This document shows, in pieces, positions 44,624 through 53,102 of a stretch of DNA of 64,000 nucleotides. The stretch covers positions 238,460-302,459 of the forward strand of contig NZ_JAPFPY010000006.1 in NCBI RefSeq assembly GCF_026240945.1, read 5' to 3'. The first letter of the stretch is position 1, and every line of letters starts with the position of its first letter. Below the pieces are notes generated by a model. That model was given only the letters and a program-made list of their open reading frames with translations, did not search any database and had not been told where the DNA came from. A program made the position numbers and the translations under genes. This stretch comes from Mycolicibacterium sp. J2. GTDB lineage: Bacteria; Actinomycetota; Actinomycetes; Mycobacteriales; Mycobacteriaceae.

Positions 44624-45337
44624 ATGCCTGAAGACCGCCTGTACTTCCGCCAGTTGCTGGCCGGCCGCGATTACGCCGCGGGCGACATGATCGCCGAGCA
44701 GATGCGAAATTTTGCCTACCTGATCGGTGACCGCGAGACGGGTGACGCGGTGGTGGTTGATCCGGCGTACGCGGCCGGTGACCTGGTGGACGCCCTGGAG
44801 GCCGACGGGATGCGCTTGTCCGGCGTACTGGTGTCACATCACCACCCCGACCACGTCGGCGGTTCGATGATGGGGTTCGAATTGAAGGGCCTGGCCGAAC
44901 TACTGGAGCGGGTCAGCGTGCCGGTCCACGTCAACACCCATGAAACCGAATGGGTTTCGCGGGTCACGGGGATCGCGCCGAGCGAACTGACCGGACATCA
45001 GCACGGGGACAAGGTGACCATCGGCGAGATCGAGATCGAATTGCTGCACACCCCCGGCCACACGCCGGGCAGCCAGTGTTTCCTGCTCGACGGGCGACTG
45101 GTCGCCGGGGACACGCTGTTCCTAGAGGGGTGCGGCCGGACCGATTTCCCCGGTGGCGACGTCGACGACATGTTCCGCAGCCTGCAGGCACTGGCGGCGT
45201 TGTCCGGGGACCCGACGGTGTTTCCCGGTCACTGGTACTCCAGTGATCCGAGCGCTCCGCTGTCGGCGGTCAGGCGCTCCAACTACGTCTACCGAGCCAG
45301 CAACCTGGAGCAGTGGCGCCTGCTGATGGGCGGATGA
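44624..45337 (+). CDS. MBL-fold metallo-hydrolase (glyoxalase II-like)
   Basis: A 237-residue metallo-beta-lactamase-fold enzyme. The metal motif is VLVSHHHPDHVGG; further ligands are His in LLHTPGHTPGSQCF, Asp in LVAGDTLF and His in FPGHWYS. The arrangement is that of hydroxyacylglutathione-hydrolase-like proteins, which in mycothiol-using bacteria probably act on mycothiol thioesters. An upstream in-frame GTG at 44618 adds two residues. It matches Rv0634c in position. Confidence 0.9.
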   Translation: MPEDRLYFRQLLAGRDYAAGDMIAEQMRNFAYLIGDRETGDAVVVDPAYAAGDLVDALEADGMRLSGVLVSHHHPDHVGGSMMGFELKGLAELLERVSVPVHVNTHETEWVSRVTGIAPSELTGHQHGDKVTIGEIEIELLHTPGHTPGSQCFLLDGRLVAGDTLFLEGCGRTDFPGGDVDDMFRSLQALAALSGDPTVFPGHWYSSDPSAPLSAVRRSNYVYRASNLEQWRLLMGG

Positions 45338-45440
45338 CCAGGCCGACGCGGCCGGACAAAGCTGCGCGGCGTCATCCGGGCTGGGCTATCCTGCGGGGTC
45401 ACAGCGCCCCTGTGGCGCGTGATGGGGAGGAAGCCCTGCG

Positions 45441-46502
45441 ATGACGACACCGCCGACCCCGGCCGGCTGGTACCCCGACCCCGACGGAACGGGTGGTCAA
45501 CGGTATTGGGATGGCACGGCGTGGACCGAGCACCAGACGCCCGCGCAGCAGCAGCCACCGGCCCCCGAACCCGAACCGACTCCACCGGCCGAGGAGCCGT
45601 CGTCGTCGTGGCCATCGGAGCTGCCGCCGTGGCCGACCGATATGGAAATGCCGTCCTGGGACGAGGCGGCCACCGGGCAGCCCACCGCCGTCGTTCGGGT
45701 TCCGGAGTCCGAACCCGCAGAGTCGGCATCGACCGACCCGGTAGCCGAACCGGCCGAGCAGGAGACCGTCGAGGTGCCGCGGCCCGAACCGGCCACGACC
45801 GTGGTGCCGACCTATGCCCCGCACCCTGCCGAACCGGCACCGATCTACGCCTCACCGGCCGAGCCGGACGTAACGGCGTATGCCGCGCCGCCGGCCGGGC
45901 CCGTTGCCGGAAGCGGCAACCTGCTCAAGGGCTACCTCGCGGGCGTCGGGGTGCTGCTCCTCGCGCTGATCGCGGTCCTGGTGTACGCGTTCGTCATCCA
46001 CAAGCCGGCAGCCAGCCAACCCAGTCTGCCGGCCACCGCATCCAGCGAGCCGTCCAGCACCGAGCCGACGGCGGCGCCGAGCCCATCGGAGACCGCGGCC
46101 CCGACCGAAACGCCTGCACCGGTGGCCGGCGCAGCGGTCGACGGTGAGGTCACCTTCAGCTCGAACGGCATCGACATCGGACCGACCGTGGTCGCTCCGG
46201 ATAACGACCAGCTGACCAAGACGGCGACCGGTGAGTTCGTCGTCGTGCATCTGACATTGACCAACAACGGTCAGACACCCGCGACGTTCGTCGCCGATCA
46301 GCAGGTCCTCACCGCTGGCGGCCAGACCTTCACCCCCGACACCGAGGCCACGTTCTACCTCGGTGGCACGTCGACGGTGGTCAACCCCGGTGAGCCCGCG
46401 AACGTCTCTCTCGCCTTCGATGTCCCGCCAGGAACCGTGCCGGAATCGCTGCAGGTGCATGGCGACCTGTCCAGCGCCGGGGCCGTCCTGCCGTTGAGTT
46501 AA
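45441..46502 (+). CDS. DUF2510/DUF4352 membrane protein with Pro/Glu-rich domain
   Basis: A 353-residue protein. The N-terminal DUF2510 motif (PAGWYPDPDGTGGQRYWDG, residues 7-25) is followed by about 130 disordered residues rich in Pro, Glu and Ala. A single transmembrane helix at about 175-192 (AGVGVLLLALIAVLVYAF) comes next, then a Ser/Thr/Pro linker and an extracellular immunoglobulin-like DUF4352 domain (VVHLTLTNNGQTPATFVAD). The N-terminus should be cytoplasmic and the C-terminus outside. GGGGAGGAA gives a strong ribosome site. Function is unknown. Confidence 0.85.
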   Translation: MTTPPTPAGWYPDPDGTGGQRYWDGTAWTEHQTPAQQQPPAPEPEPTPPAEEPSSSWPSELPPWPTDMEMPSWDEAATGQPTAVVRVPESEPAESASTDPVAEPAEQETVEVPRPEPATTVVPTYAPHPAEPAPIYASPAEPDVTAYAAPPAGPVAGSGNLLKGYLAGVGVLLLALIAVLVYAFVIHKPAASQPSLPATASSEPSSTEPTAAPSPSETAAPTETPAPVAGAAVDGEVTFSSNGIDIGPTVVAPDNDQLTKTATGEFVVVHLTLTNNGQTPATFVADQQVLTAGGQTFTPDTEATFYLGGTSTVVNPGEPANVSLAFDVPPGTVPESLQVHGDLSSAGAVLPLS

Positions 46503-46725
46503 CCCGTTTGGTTGGCGCTCGGCAGGAGGCCCGCGCCCCAGATCGGCTCTTGTGATGTCGGCCAAAAAGGGGACAGACGACTGATTCCGAAGCACGGTAG
46601 TCTCGCTGTGCCGGATTTCGTCGAACGAGCGATGTTTTTCGGCGGATTCGCGGACTATAGCCGGCAGGCTGGGTTGGCCGGATCCATCGCTGGTTGGGGT
46701 TGTGGCGTAGCCGTCGGGGGTTGCT
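46503..46725. other. Intergenic region before the DUF2235 gene
   Basis: A 223-base stretch between two plus-strand genes. It holds the ribosome site GGGGG for the DUF2235 gene at its end and a TATA-like GACTATAGCC near 46653 that could be a -10 element. No gene or strong hairpin is visible. Confidence 0.4.
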
Positions 46726-47601
46726 GTGACGAACATCGTGCTGAGCTTCGGCGAAGAGCGGCCGTCCAACGTCACCGCGTTGTGCGCCATGCTCGAGGAC
46801 ACCCAATCGATCTGGTGTCGCGACGTCCCGCGGCGGCGACGGGCGGCCTCCGACGAGGCGCGGATCGCGATCGGCGAGGGGTACCGGCAGCTGCTGCGGG
46901 TGTGGCAGCCCGGCGATGAGATCTTCGTGTTCGGCGCCGGGCGCGGCGCGGCGTGTGCCCAGGCGTTGAGCCGGCTGCTCGGCACCATCGGCGTGCTCGA
47001 CGGTGAATTGATCGACTACATGCTCGCCACCTATGCCGTACCGCGCACGCCGCGCAGTGGCGATGACTGGCGCTCCATCGTGGCCGTCGCCGCCGGGTTG
47101 ACCGAGCAGCCCGACCTCGCGGTGCCCGTCCGCTTCCTCGGCTTGTGGGATGCCACCAGCACGCGCGGTACTGCCGGACCCGTGGCCGTGATCGAGGGCA
47201 GGCACGCGATCGCCATCGACGGCGGGCCGCTGCTGCAACGCGTGGACGGTGTGGAGGAAGTCTGGTTCCGCGGCACCCATCGCGGCGTCCTGACCGACGC
47301 GCTGACGCTGGACTGGGTGCTCGACGGCGCCACCCGCGCCGGGTTGCGGATCGTCGGCGGTCCCGCGCAGTCGCCGGGTGGTCGGCACGATGCGCGCACC
47401 CGCGGGCCGCGCCGGCTGCCCAACGCCGCGGCGGTGCACGCCAGCGTCGAACCGCATGTGCGAGCGCACCCGGGATACTGGCGTCGGCTGCCCGCCGAGG
47501 TGGTGTGGACCGATACCGAGTGGCTGGCCCGCAATGAGCGATTGGTGCAGCACGGGCCGCGGCAGCCCGTGGTCGCCCCGGCCTTTGCCGCCGCCAGCTA
47601 G
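46726..47601 (+). CDS. DUF2235-like protein lacking the nucleophile serine
   Basis: A 291-residue protein related to DUF2235 alpha/beta-hydrolases. These normally have a GFSRGA nucleophile elbow. Here the elbow reads FGAGRGA (residues 69-75), with Gly72 in place of the catalytic Ser. Other family features remain: GDEIFVFG before the elbow, VRFLGLWDA (Asp) and VWFRGTHRGV (His). DUF2235 includes type VI phospholipase effectors, but no secretion system of that kind is present. The protein is probably a catalytically dead relative with a structural or regulatory role. It starts at GTG. Confidence 0.75.
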   Translation: MTNIVLSFGEERPSNVTALCAMLEDTQSIWCRDVPRRRRAASDEARIAIGEGYRQLLRVWQPGDEIFVFGAGRGAACAQALSRLLGTIGVLDGELIDYMLATYAVPRTPRSGDDWRSIVAVAAGLTEQPDLAVPVRFLGLWDATSTRGTAGPVAVIEGRHAIAIDGGPLLQRVDGVEEVWFRGTHRGVLTDALTLDWVLDGATRAGLRIVGGPAQSPGGRHDARTRGPRRLPNAAAVHASVEPHVRAHPGYWRRLPAEVVWTDTEWLARNERLVQHGPRQPVVAPAFAAAS

Positions 47602-47683
47602 CAATGCCAGAGGTCGTTGTTTACGCAACACTTGGCTAAGCGCTACTGTCCAGAGCGCAATCGGACGAACTGATGAGGGCGCT

Positions 47684-48526
47684 GTGGAGTGGTTTCGCGA
47701 TCGATGGACCGATCTGGCCGGCCTGGGCTCCGCGGCCTGGCTAACCATCGCGGCGTGGACAGGGCTGCTGCTCGCGATTGTCGCGTTGATCTTCGCGGCC
47801 CGGGCGATCAACCGGAATCGGCAGCTCAAACGGGACGAATTCCGGCCTCATGTGGTGATGTACATGGAGCCCAGCGCCACCGACTGGCATGTCATCGAGC
47901 TGGTGGTGCGCAACTTCGGCAAGTCCGCCGCACACCATGTCGAGTTCGATTTCGAGACCCCGCTGACCGTGGGCCGCTACGAGGACGCCTACGACGACGG
48001 ACCGCCTGACATCACCGAACTTCGACTCCCCAGCGAACTCACCCAGCTGGCCCCCGGCCAGGAGTGGCGAACCGTCTGGGACTCGGCGATCAGCCGGGCA
48101 GAGCTCGGCGGCGAGATCCGGTCGCGATTCGATGGCAGCCTGACCTACCGCGACCGCGCCGCGGGCGACAAGGGCAAGCCGCGGGAGTACACCGCGGCCG
48201 TGTTGCTCGACTGGGACAGCCTGCCACCCGCCCAACGCCTCGACCTGATGCTCAACCACGATCTGGCCAAACGGGAGAAGCAGAAACTGGAGCTGCTGCG
48301 CAGCACGCTCACCTACTTCCACTACGCGTCCAAGGAAACGCGCCCCGAGGTGTTCCGGTCCGAGATCGACCGGATGAACCGCGCGGTGCGGGAAACCCAG
48401 GACCGCTGGCGCACCCGGCAGGTCGACCAAACCACCGAGCTCGACTTCCCGTGGATCGATGACAAGCGGCCCGGCGGCAGACATCACTCGAGCCCCGCCA
48501 TCGGAATTCGCAACCACGCTCCGTAA
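47684..48526 (+). CDS. Membrane-anchored protein of unknown function (Rv0633c-like)
   Basis: A 280-residue protein from a GTG with GAGGGC upstream. One transmembrane helix near the N-terminus (WLTIAAWTGLLLAIVALIFAA, about residues 20-40) is followed by a soluble domain starting NRNRQLKRDEFRPHVVMYME and a charged C-terminal helical part (SEIDRMNRAVRETQDRWRTRQ). Basic residues after the helix suggest the domain is cytoplasmic. I recognise no enzyme motif. It precedes echA3 by ten bases, as Rv0633c does in M. tuberculosis, with similar length. The frame is open upstream to 47378. Confidence 0.75.
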   Translation: MEWFRDRWTDLAGLGSAAWLTIAAWTGLLLAIVALIFAARAINRNRQLKRDEFRPHVVMYMEPSATDWHVIELVVRNFGKSAAHHVEFDFETPLTVGRYEDAYDDGPPDITELRLPSELTQLAPGQEWRTVWDSAISRAELGGEIRSRFDGSLTYRDRAAGDKGKPREYTAAVLLDWDSLPPAQRLDLMLNHDLAKREKQKLELLRSTLTYFHYASKETRPEVFRSEIDRMNRAVRETQDRWRTRQVDQTTELDFPWIDDKRPGGRHHSSPAIGIRNHAP

Positions 48527-48536
48527 CATCCGCTCC

Positions 48537-49256
48537 ATGACGACCCCGGTGAGTTACACGGTCAACGAATCCGTCGCGACGATCACGTTGGACGACGGCA
48601 AGGTCAACGCGCTGTCGCCCACCATGCTGGCGGCCGTCAACGGCGCGCTCGATCAGGCGGAGGCCGATATCTCCGCGGGCACCGTGAAAGCCGTGGTGCT
48701 GGCCGGCAACTCCCGGGTGTTCAGCGGTGGTTTCGAGTTGAGCGTTTTCGCCTCCGGCGACCCCGCGGCCGGGCTGGCCATGCTGACCGCGGGATTCGAG
48801 TTGTCGATCCGGGCCCTGAGTTTCCCGGCGCCGATCGTGATGGCGGCCACCGGGCCTGCCATTGCCATGGGGTCGTTCCTGTTGCTCAGCGGGGACCACC
48901 GGGTGGGGTCGGAGAAGTCACGCTGCCAGGCCAACGAGGTGGCGATCGGAATGACGCTGCCGATCTCGGCCATCGAGATCATGCGGATGCGGCTCACCCG
49001 GGCCGCGTTCTCCCGCGCCGTGTCCGTGGCGGCCACCTTCTCCGGCGACGCCGCGATCGCGGCCGGCTGGCTCGACGAGATCGTCGACAGGGACGACGTG
49101 TTGGGACGCGCGCAAGCGGTGGCGGCCGAGTACGCCGCGACCCTGAACCTGAAGGCGCACGTGGCCAGCAAGGCCAAGGCCCGCGCATCGGCCATCGAGG
49201 CCATTCGCGCGGGCATCGACGGCCTGGCCGAGGAGTTTGCGCGCACGTTGAAGTAG
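48537..49256 (+). CDS. echA3: Crotonase family protein EchA3-like
   Basis: A 239-residue crotonase-superfamily protein. The first oxyanion segment FSGGFELSVF and the second AATGPAIAMGSFLLLSGD are present. The usual catalytic Glu pair of enoyl-CoA hydratases is not evident; the protein resembles the short EchA3 group, so the reaction is uncertain (hydratase, isomerase or thioesterase). It is directly upstream of the repeat region and recC. The order echA3-recC-recB-recD matches Rv0632c-Rv0629c. Confidence 0.88.
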   Translation: MTTPVSYTVNESVATITLDDGKVNALSPTMLAAVNGALDQAEADISAGTVKAVVLAGNSRVFSGGFELSVFASGDPAAGLAMLTAGFELSIRALSFPAPIVMAATGPAIAMGSFLLLSGDHRVGSEKSRCQANEVAIGMTLPISAIEIMRMRLTRAAFSRAVSVAATFSGDAAIAAGWLDEIVDRDDVLGRAQAVAAEYAATLNLKAHVASKAKARASAIEAIRAGIDGLAEEFARTLK

Positions 49257-49275
49257 CGCGCGGTGGGCGGACGGC

Positions 49276-49411
49276 CCCGGCGCTCCAGACCTATGTGCTG
49301 ATTGCCCGCCTCCGAGCGACTTTTCAGCGAGACCGAGCGCCACACATCCCCGCCGGCCCGGCGCTCCAGACCTATGTGCTGATTGCCCGCCTCCTGGCGA
49401 CTTTTCAGCGA
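49276..49411. repeat. Pair of 55-bp direct repeats, 81-base period
   Basis: Copies at 49276-49330 and 49357-49411 share CCCGGCGCTCCAGACCTATG and the following CTGATTGCCCGCCTCC, then GCGACTTTTCAGCGA, with only a few differences. The spacer is 26 bases. The reverse complement of the right end of each copy recurs at 49778-49889. Confidence 0.9.
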
Positions 49412-49424
49412 CAGGCCGGGGAGT

Positions 49425-49739
49425 CTAGGACGGCGCCTCACGGGCGAGCGCGTCCGCGCGGACGAGCAGACCGCGCACGCGCTTCTCGATCCTGTACTCG
49501 GTGGCTCGCGGCATCTCTCCGAAGCGGTAGCGGCCGCGGCCCCTGGGCCACACCCTGCCGTGCCCCATCTCCCAGCGCAGCGCGTCGGACACCGTCTTCG
49601 ACGGCCGGCCGCCGACGTCGAACCCGTAGCGCACCAGCCGGTCGACCAGCTCGGCCACCGTCGCCGGCCCCTCATGGGCGAGCAGCCAGGTCAGCAGGTA
49701 TCGCAACTCGACGCCTCTGACGCGTAGATACGTGGACAT
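49425..49739 (-). CDS. Small winged-helix-like protein
   Basis: A 104-residue basic protein. LLTWLLAHEGPATVAELVDR and PSKTVSDALRWEMGHGRVWP, followed by GRGRYRF, look like a winged helix with a beta-hairpin wing. The C-terminus (TEYRIEKRVRGLLVRADALA) is helical. A DNA-binding role is likely but not proven. It is divergent from recC and convergent with echA3. It is flanked on both sides by inverted copies of one repeat, which may contain its own binding sites or mark an inserted cassette. Confidence 0.7.
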   Translation of the reverse strand: MSTYLRVRGVELRYLLTWLLAHEGPATVAELVDRLVRYGFDVGGRPSKTVSDALRWEMGHGRVWPRGRGRYRFGEMPRATEYRIEKRVRGLLVRADALAREAPS

Positions 49740-49777
49740 GCCGCCATGTTCATACGCGCCTCCGACAAGTTCGCCCT

Positions 49778-49889
49778 GTCGCTAAAAAGTCGCTCGGAGG
49801 CGGGCAATGACCCCACACCTCCGTCAGGAAACTGTGTCGGTGACGCGGGGAAGCAGCTGTCGCTGGAAAGTCGCTCGGAGGCGGGCAAT
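49778..49889. repeat. Second repeat pair, inverted relative to 49276-49411
   Basis: Copies at 49778-49808 and 49859-49889 (31 bases, 81-base period) share GTCGCTnnAAAGTCGCTCGG followed by AGGCGGGCAAT. They are the reverse complement of part of the pair at 49276-49411. Each contains two GTCGCT hexamers 11 bases apart. They lie in the divergent promoter region between the small winged-helix-like gene and recC. Confidence 0.9.
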
Positions 49890-49937
49890 CGGATACGTGC
49901 GCCGGCCCCCGCCCGGAACTGACTATCGTGACTCGCA

Positions 49938-52900
49938 ATGGCCCTGCACCTGCACCGCGCCGAGCGCACGGATCTGCTCGCCGACGGCTTGGGCGCGCTG
50001 CTGTCCCAGCCACTTCCCGACCCGTTCGCCCAAGAGCTGGTGCTGGTGCCCGCCAAGGGGGTGGAACGCTGGCTCAGCCAACGGTTGTCGGACCGACTGG
50101 GTGTGTGCGCCGGGGTGCAGTTCCGCAGCCCGCGCTCGCTGATCGCCGAACTCACCGGCACCGCGCAGAGCGACCCGTGGTCGCCCGACGCGCTGGTGTG
50201 GCCACTGCTGGCCACCATCGACGAGAACCTGGACCAGCCGTGGTGTATCTCGCTGGCCACCCACCTCGGCCACTTCGAAACCGGCGAGGAACGCGAGCTG
50301 CGGCAGGGTCGCCGCTACGCGGTGGCGCGCCGGTTGGCCGGGTTGTTCGCGTCCTACGCGCGCCAGCGCCCCGAACTCCTCATCGACTGGGCGGGCGTCG
50401 ATGCCGACCTGGCTTGGCAGCGCCCGTTGTGGCAGGCGCTGCTGGCCCGAATGGACACCGACCCGCCGCACATCCGACACACGAAAGCACTTGCGGCACT
50501 GAGGGAGGCACCGTCAGAACAGCTGCCGCAGCGCCTGTCACTGTTCGGGCACACCCGGCTGGCGGCCACCGAGATCGACGTGCTCGACGCCCTGTCCACC
50601 CATCACGACCTTCACCTGTGGCTCCCCCACCCCAGTGACCGCGTGTGGCATTCGCTCACCGCCCACAAGGCCCGCATCCCCCGCCGCGACGACACGAGTC
50701 ATCGCGGCGTCGGCCATCCCCTGCTGGCCACCCTGGGCCGGGATCTGCGGGAGCTACAGCGCGCCCTGCCCACCCCAGCGTCGGACGAATACCTGCCTGC
50801 CTCAATACATCCCGATACACTGTTGGGCTGGCTGCAGTCCGACATCGCCGCCGACCGGCCACGGCCTGAAGGAAGGATGTGGCGACCCACCGACCGGTCC
50901 GTACAGGTCCACGCCTGCCACGGACCGGCCCGCCAGGTCGACGTGTTACGCGAGGTCCTGGTGGGCCTGCTCGCCGACGACCCCACCCTGGAGCCACGGG
51001 ACATCCTGGTGATGTGCCCGGATATCGAGACATTCGCCCCGCTGATCTCGGCGGCTTTCGGGCTCGGCGAGGTGGTCCACGGCGCCCACCCAGCGCACCG
51101 GTTACGCGTCCGGCTTGCCGATCGCGCACTGGTGCAGACCAATCCGCTGCTCGCGGTGGCCGCGCAACTGCTGAGCCTCGCCGGTGGGCGCGCCACCGCC
51201 AGTGAGGTGCTCAACCTGGCCGCGACCGCACCGGTGCGCGCACGATTCGGGTTCACCGACGACGACCTCGACGCGGTGACCGCGTGGGTCCGCGAGGCCA
51301 ACATCCGCTGGGGCTTCGACCAGCAGCACCGCGCCCCCTACGGTGTCGAATTCCCGCACAACACCTGGCGTTTCGGGCTGGATAGGGTGCTTGCGGGCGT
51401 CGCGCTGTCCGATGATTCACGAACCTGGCTGGACACCACGCTGCCGTTGGACGACGTCAGCAGCAACCGCGTCGAATTGGCCGGCCGGTTCGCCGAATTC
51501 GTCGAACAACTGCATCGGACCGTCATCGGACTCAGCGGCACCCGCCCCCTGGCCGAGTGGTTACACACCCTGCTCGACGGGATCGATGCGCTCGCCCACG
51601 ACGACGAGGACTGGCCACGAGCACAGGCGCAGCAGGAGTTCACCGACATTCTCGACACCGCCGACGGTGTCACGTTGCTGCGGCTCAGCGATATTCGCGC
51701 ACTGCTGGACCGGCGGTTGGCCGGGCGGCCCACCCGCGCCAATTTCCGGACCGGCACGCTGACGGTGTGCACCATGGTCCCGATGAGGTCCGTTCCGCAC
51801 CGGGTGGTGTGCCTGGTGGGACTCGACGATGGGATATTCCCCCGGTTGGGTGTGGTCGACGGCGACGATATCCTGGCGCGCGACCCGATGACCGGTGAGC
51901 GCGACATCCGCTCGGAGGATCGGCAGCTGCTGCTGGACGCAATCGGCGCCGCCACCGAGACGTTGGTGATCACCTACACCGGCGCGAACGAATACACCGG
52001 TCAGATCAGCCCGCCTGCGGTGCCGGTTACCGAACTGCTGGACGCCCTGTCCCTCACAAGCTCCGGCGAGATTTCGGTGCTGAGACGACACCCCTTGCAA
52101 CCGTTCGATATCCGTAACGTCGAGCCCGACGAAAGCGGCCGGCCGTTCACGTTCGATCCGACGGCGCTGACCGCGGCCGTCGCGATGTCCGGGCATCGCG
52201 AACCGCGACCGATGTTCGTCTCCGGCCCGCTGCCGGCGCCGCCGGTCGCCGATGTCGAACTGACCGAACTGATCCGGTTCTTCAACGATCCGGTGAAGGG
52301 TTTCTTCCGGGCGCTGGATTACACGCTGCCGTGGGACGTCGACGGCGTCTCCGACGCGATGCCGGTGGCCATCGACGCGCTCGAGGAGTGGACGGTGGGT
52401 GACCGGATGCTGGCCGACATCATGGCCGGCTTGTCCCCGCAGGACGCCCAACAGGCGGAGTGGCGACGCGGCACGCTGCCACCGGGCCGGCTGGGCTGGC
52501 GACGCGCCATCGAGATCCGCGACCAGGCGGCCGAGCTGGCCTCCGAGGCACTTCGGTACCGCACCGCCGAAGCGGTGGTCTTCGACGTGGATGTCGAGCT
52601 GGAGCCGGGCCGACGGTTGACCGGCACGGTGACCCCGGTGTTCGGTAATCGGTTGTCGGCGGTGACCTACTCCAAACTCGACGGCAAGCATCTGCTCGCA
52701 TCCTGGATTCCGTTGCTCGCGTTGGCCACTGCGCAGCCGAAGCAGTCGTGGTCGGCGGTCTGCGTGGGCAGGCCACGGCGGGGTACGACGCCGCGGATGC
52801 AGGTGCTGCAGGCACCGGATGCCACCCTGCCGGTGCTGCGCGACCTGGTCGCAATGTACGACGAGGGCCGTCGGGCCCCACTGCCGCTGCCGGTCAAGAC

Positions 52901-53102
52901 ATCGTATGCGTGGGCCGTGGCCCGCGAGGCAGGCGACGATCCCGAGCAGAGTGCCGCGTACCGCTGGAAGAACGAATGTGAGGACAAGGCGATCGAGCGA
53001 GTGTGGGGACGCGGCGCCCGGCTCGCAGACCTGACCGGCCTCGACGATTATGCCCAGCGCCTGTGGATGCCGCTGCTGCGCGCTGAAAGCGGTGCGCGGT
53101 GA
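49938..53102 (+). CDS. recC: Exodeoxyribonuclease V subunit gamma (RecC)
   Basis: A 1054-residue RecC. The start MALHLHRAERTDLLADGLGA is typical. The N-terminal inactive helicase-like domains contain KGVERWLSQRLSDRLG, VHACHGPARQVDVLREVLVG and PRDILVMCPDIETFAPLI; LDDGIFPRLG lies in the middle and a C-terminal inactive nuclease-like domain follows. RecC holds RecB and RecD together and scans DNA. In mycobacteria RecBCD is reported to act in single-strand annealing rather than main double-strand-break resection. It overlaps recB by four bases (GTGA). Confidence 0.96.
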   Translation: MALHLHRAERTDLLADGLGALLSQPLPDPFAQELVLVPAKGVERWLSQRLSDRLGVCAGVQFRSPRSLIAELTGTAQSDPWSPDALVWPLLATIDENLDQPWCISLATHLGHFETGEERELRQGRRYAVARRLAGLFASYARQRPELLIDWAGVDADLAWQRPLWQALLARMDTDPPHIRHTKALAALREAPSEQLPQRLSLFGHTRLAATEIDVLDALSTHHDLHLWLPHPSDRVWHSLTAHKARIPRRDDTSHRGVGHPLLATLGRDLRELQRALPTPASDEYLPASIHPDTLLGWLQSDIAADRPRPEGRMWRPTDRSVQVHACHGPARQVDVLREVLVGLLADDPTLEPRDILVMCPDIETFAPLISAAFGLGEVVHGAHPAHRLRVRLADRALVQTNPLLAVAAQLLSLAGGRATASEVLNLAATAPVRARFGFTDDDLDAVTAWVREANIRWGFDQQHRAPYGVEFPHNTWRFGLDRVLAGVALSDDSRTWLDTTLPLDDVSSNRVELAGRFAEFVEQLHRTVIGLSGTRPLAEWLHTLLDGIDALAHDDEDWPRAQAQQEFTDILDTADGVTLLRLSDIRALLDRRLAGRPTRANFRTGTLTVCTMVPMRSVPHRVVCLVGLDDGIFPRLGVVDGDDILARDPMTGERDIRSEDRQLLLDAIGAATETLVITYTGANEYTGQISPPAVPVTELLDALSLTSSGEISVLRRHPLQPFDIRNVEPDESGRPFTFDPTALTAAVAMSGHREPRPMFVSGPLPAPPVADVELTELIRFFNDPVKGFFRALDYTLPWDVDGVSDAMPVAIDALEEWTVGDRMLADIMAGLSPQDAQQAEWRRGTLPPGRLGWRRAIEIRDQAAELASEALRYRTAEAVVFDVDVELEPGRRLTGTVTPVFGNRLSAVTYSKLDGKHLLASWIPLLALATAQPKQSWSAVCVGRPRRGTTPRMQVLQAPDATLPVLRDLVAMYDEGRRAPLPLPVKTSYAWAVAREAGDDPEQSAAYRWKNECEDKAIERVWGRGARLADLTGLDDYAQRLWMPLLRAESGAR

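Noticed and set aside
46726..47601. Type VI secretion effector based on DUF2235
   Set aside because: No type VI genes are nearby and the nucleophile serine is missing.
49276..49411. Repeat-spacer-repeat resembling a CRISPR unit
   Set aside because: There are only two copies per side with 55-base repeats, the spacers are not uniform and no cas genes are present.
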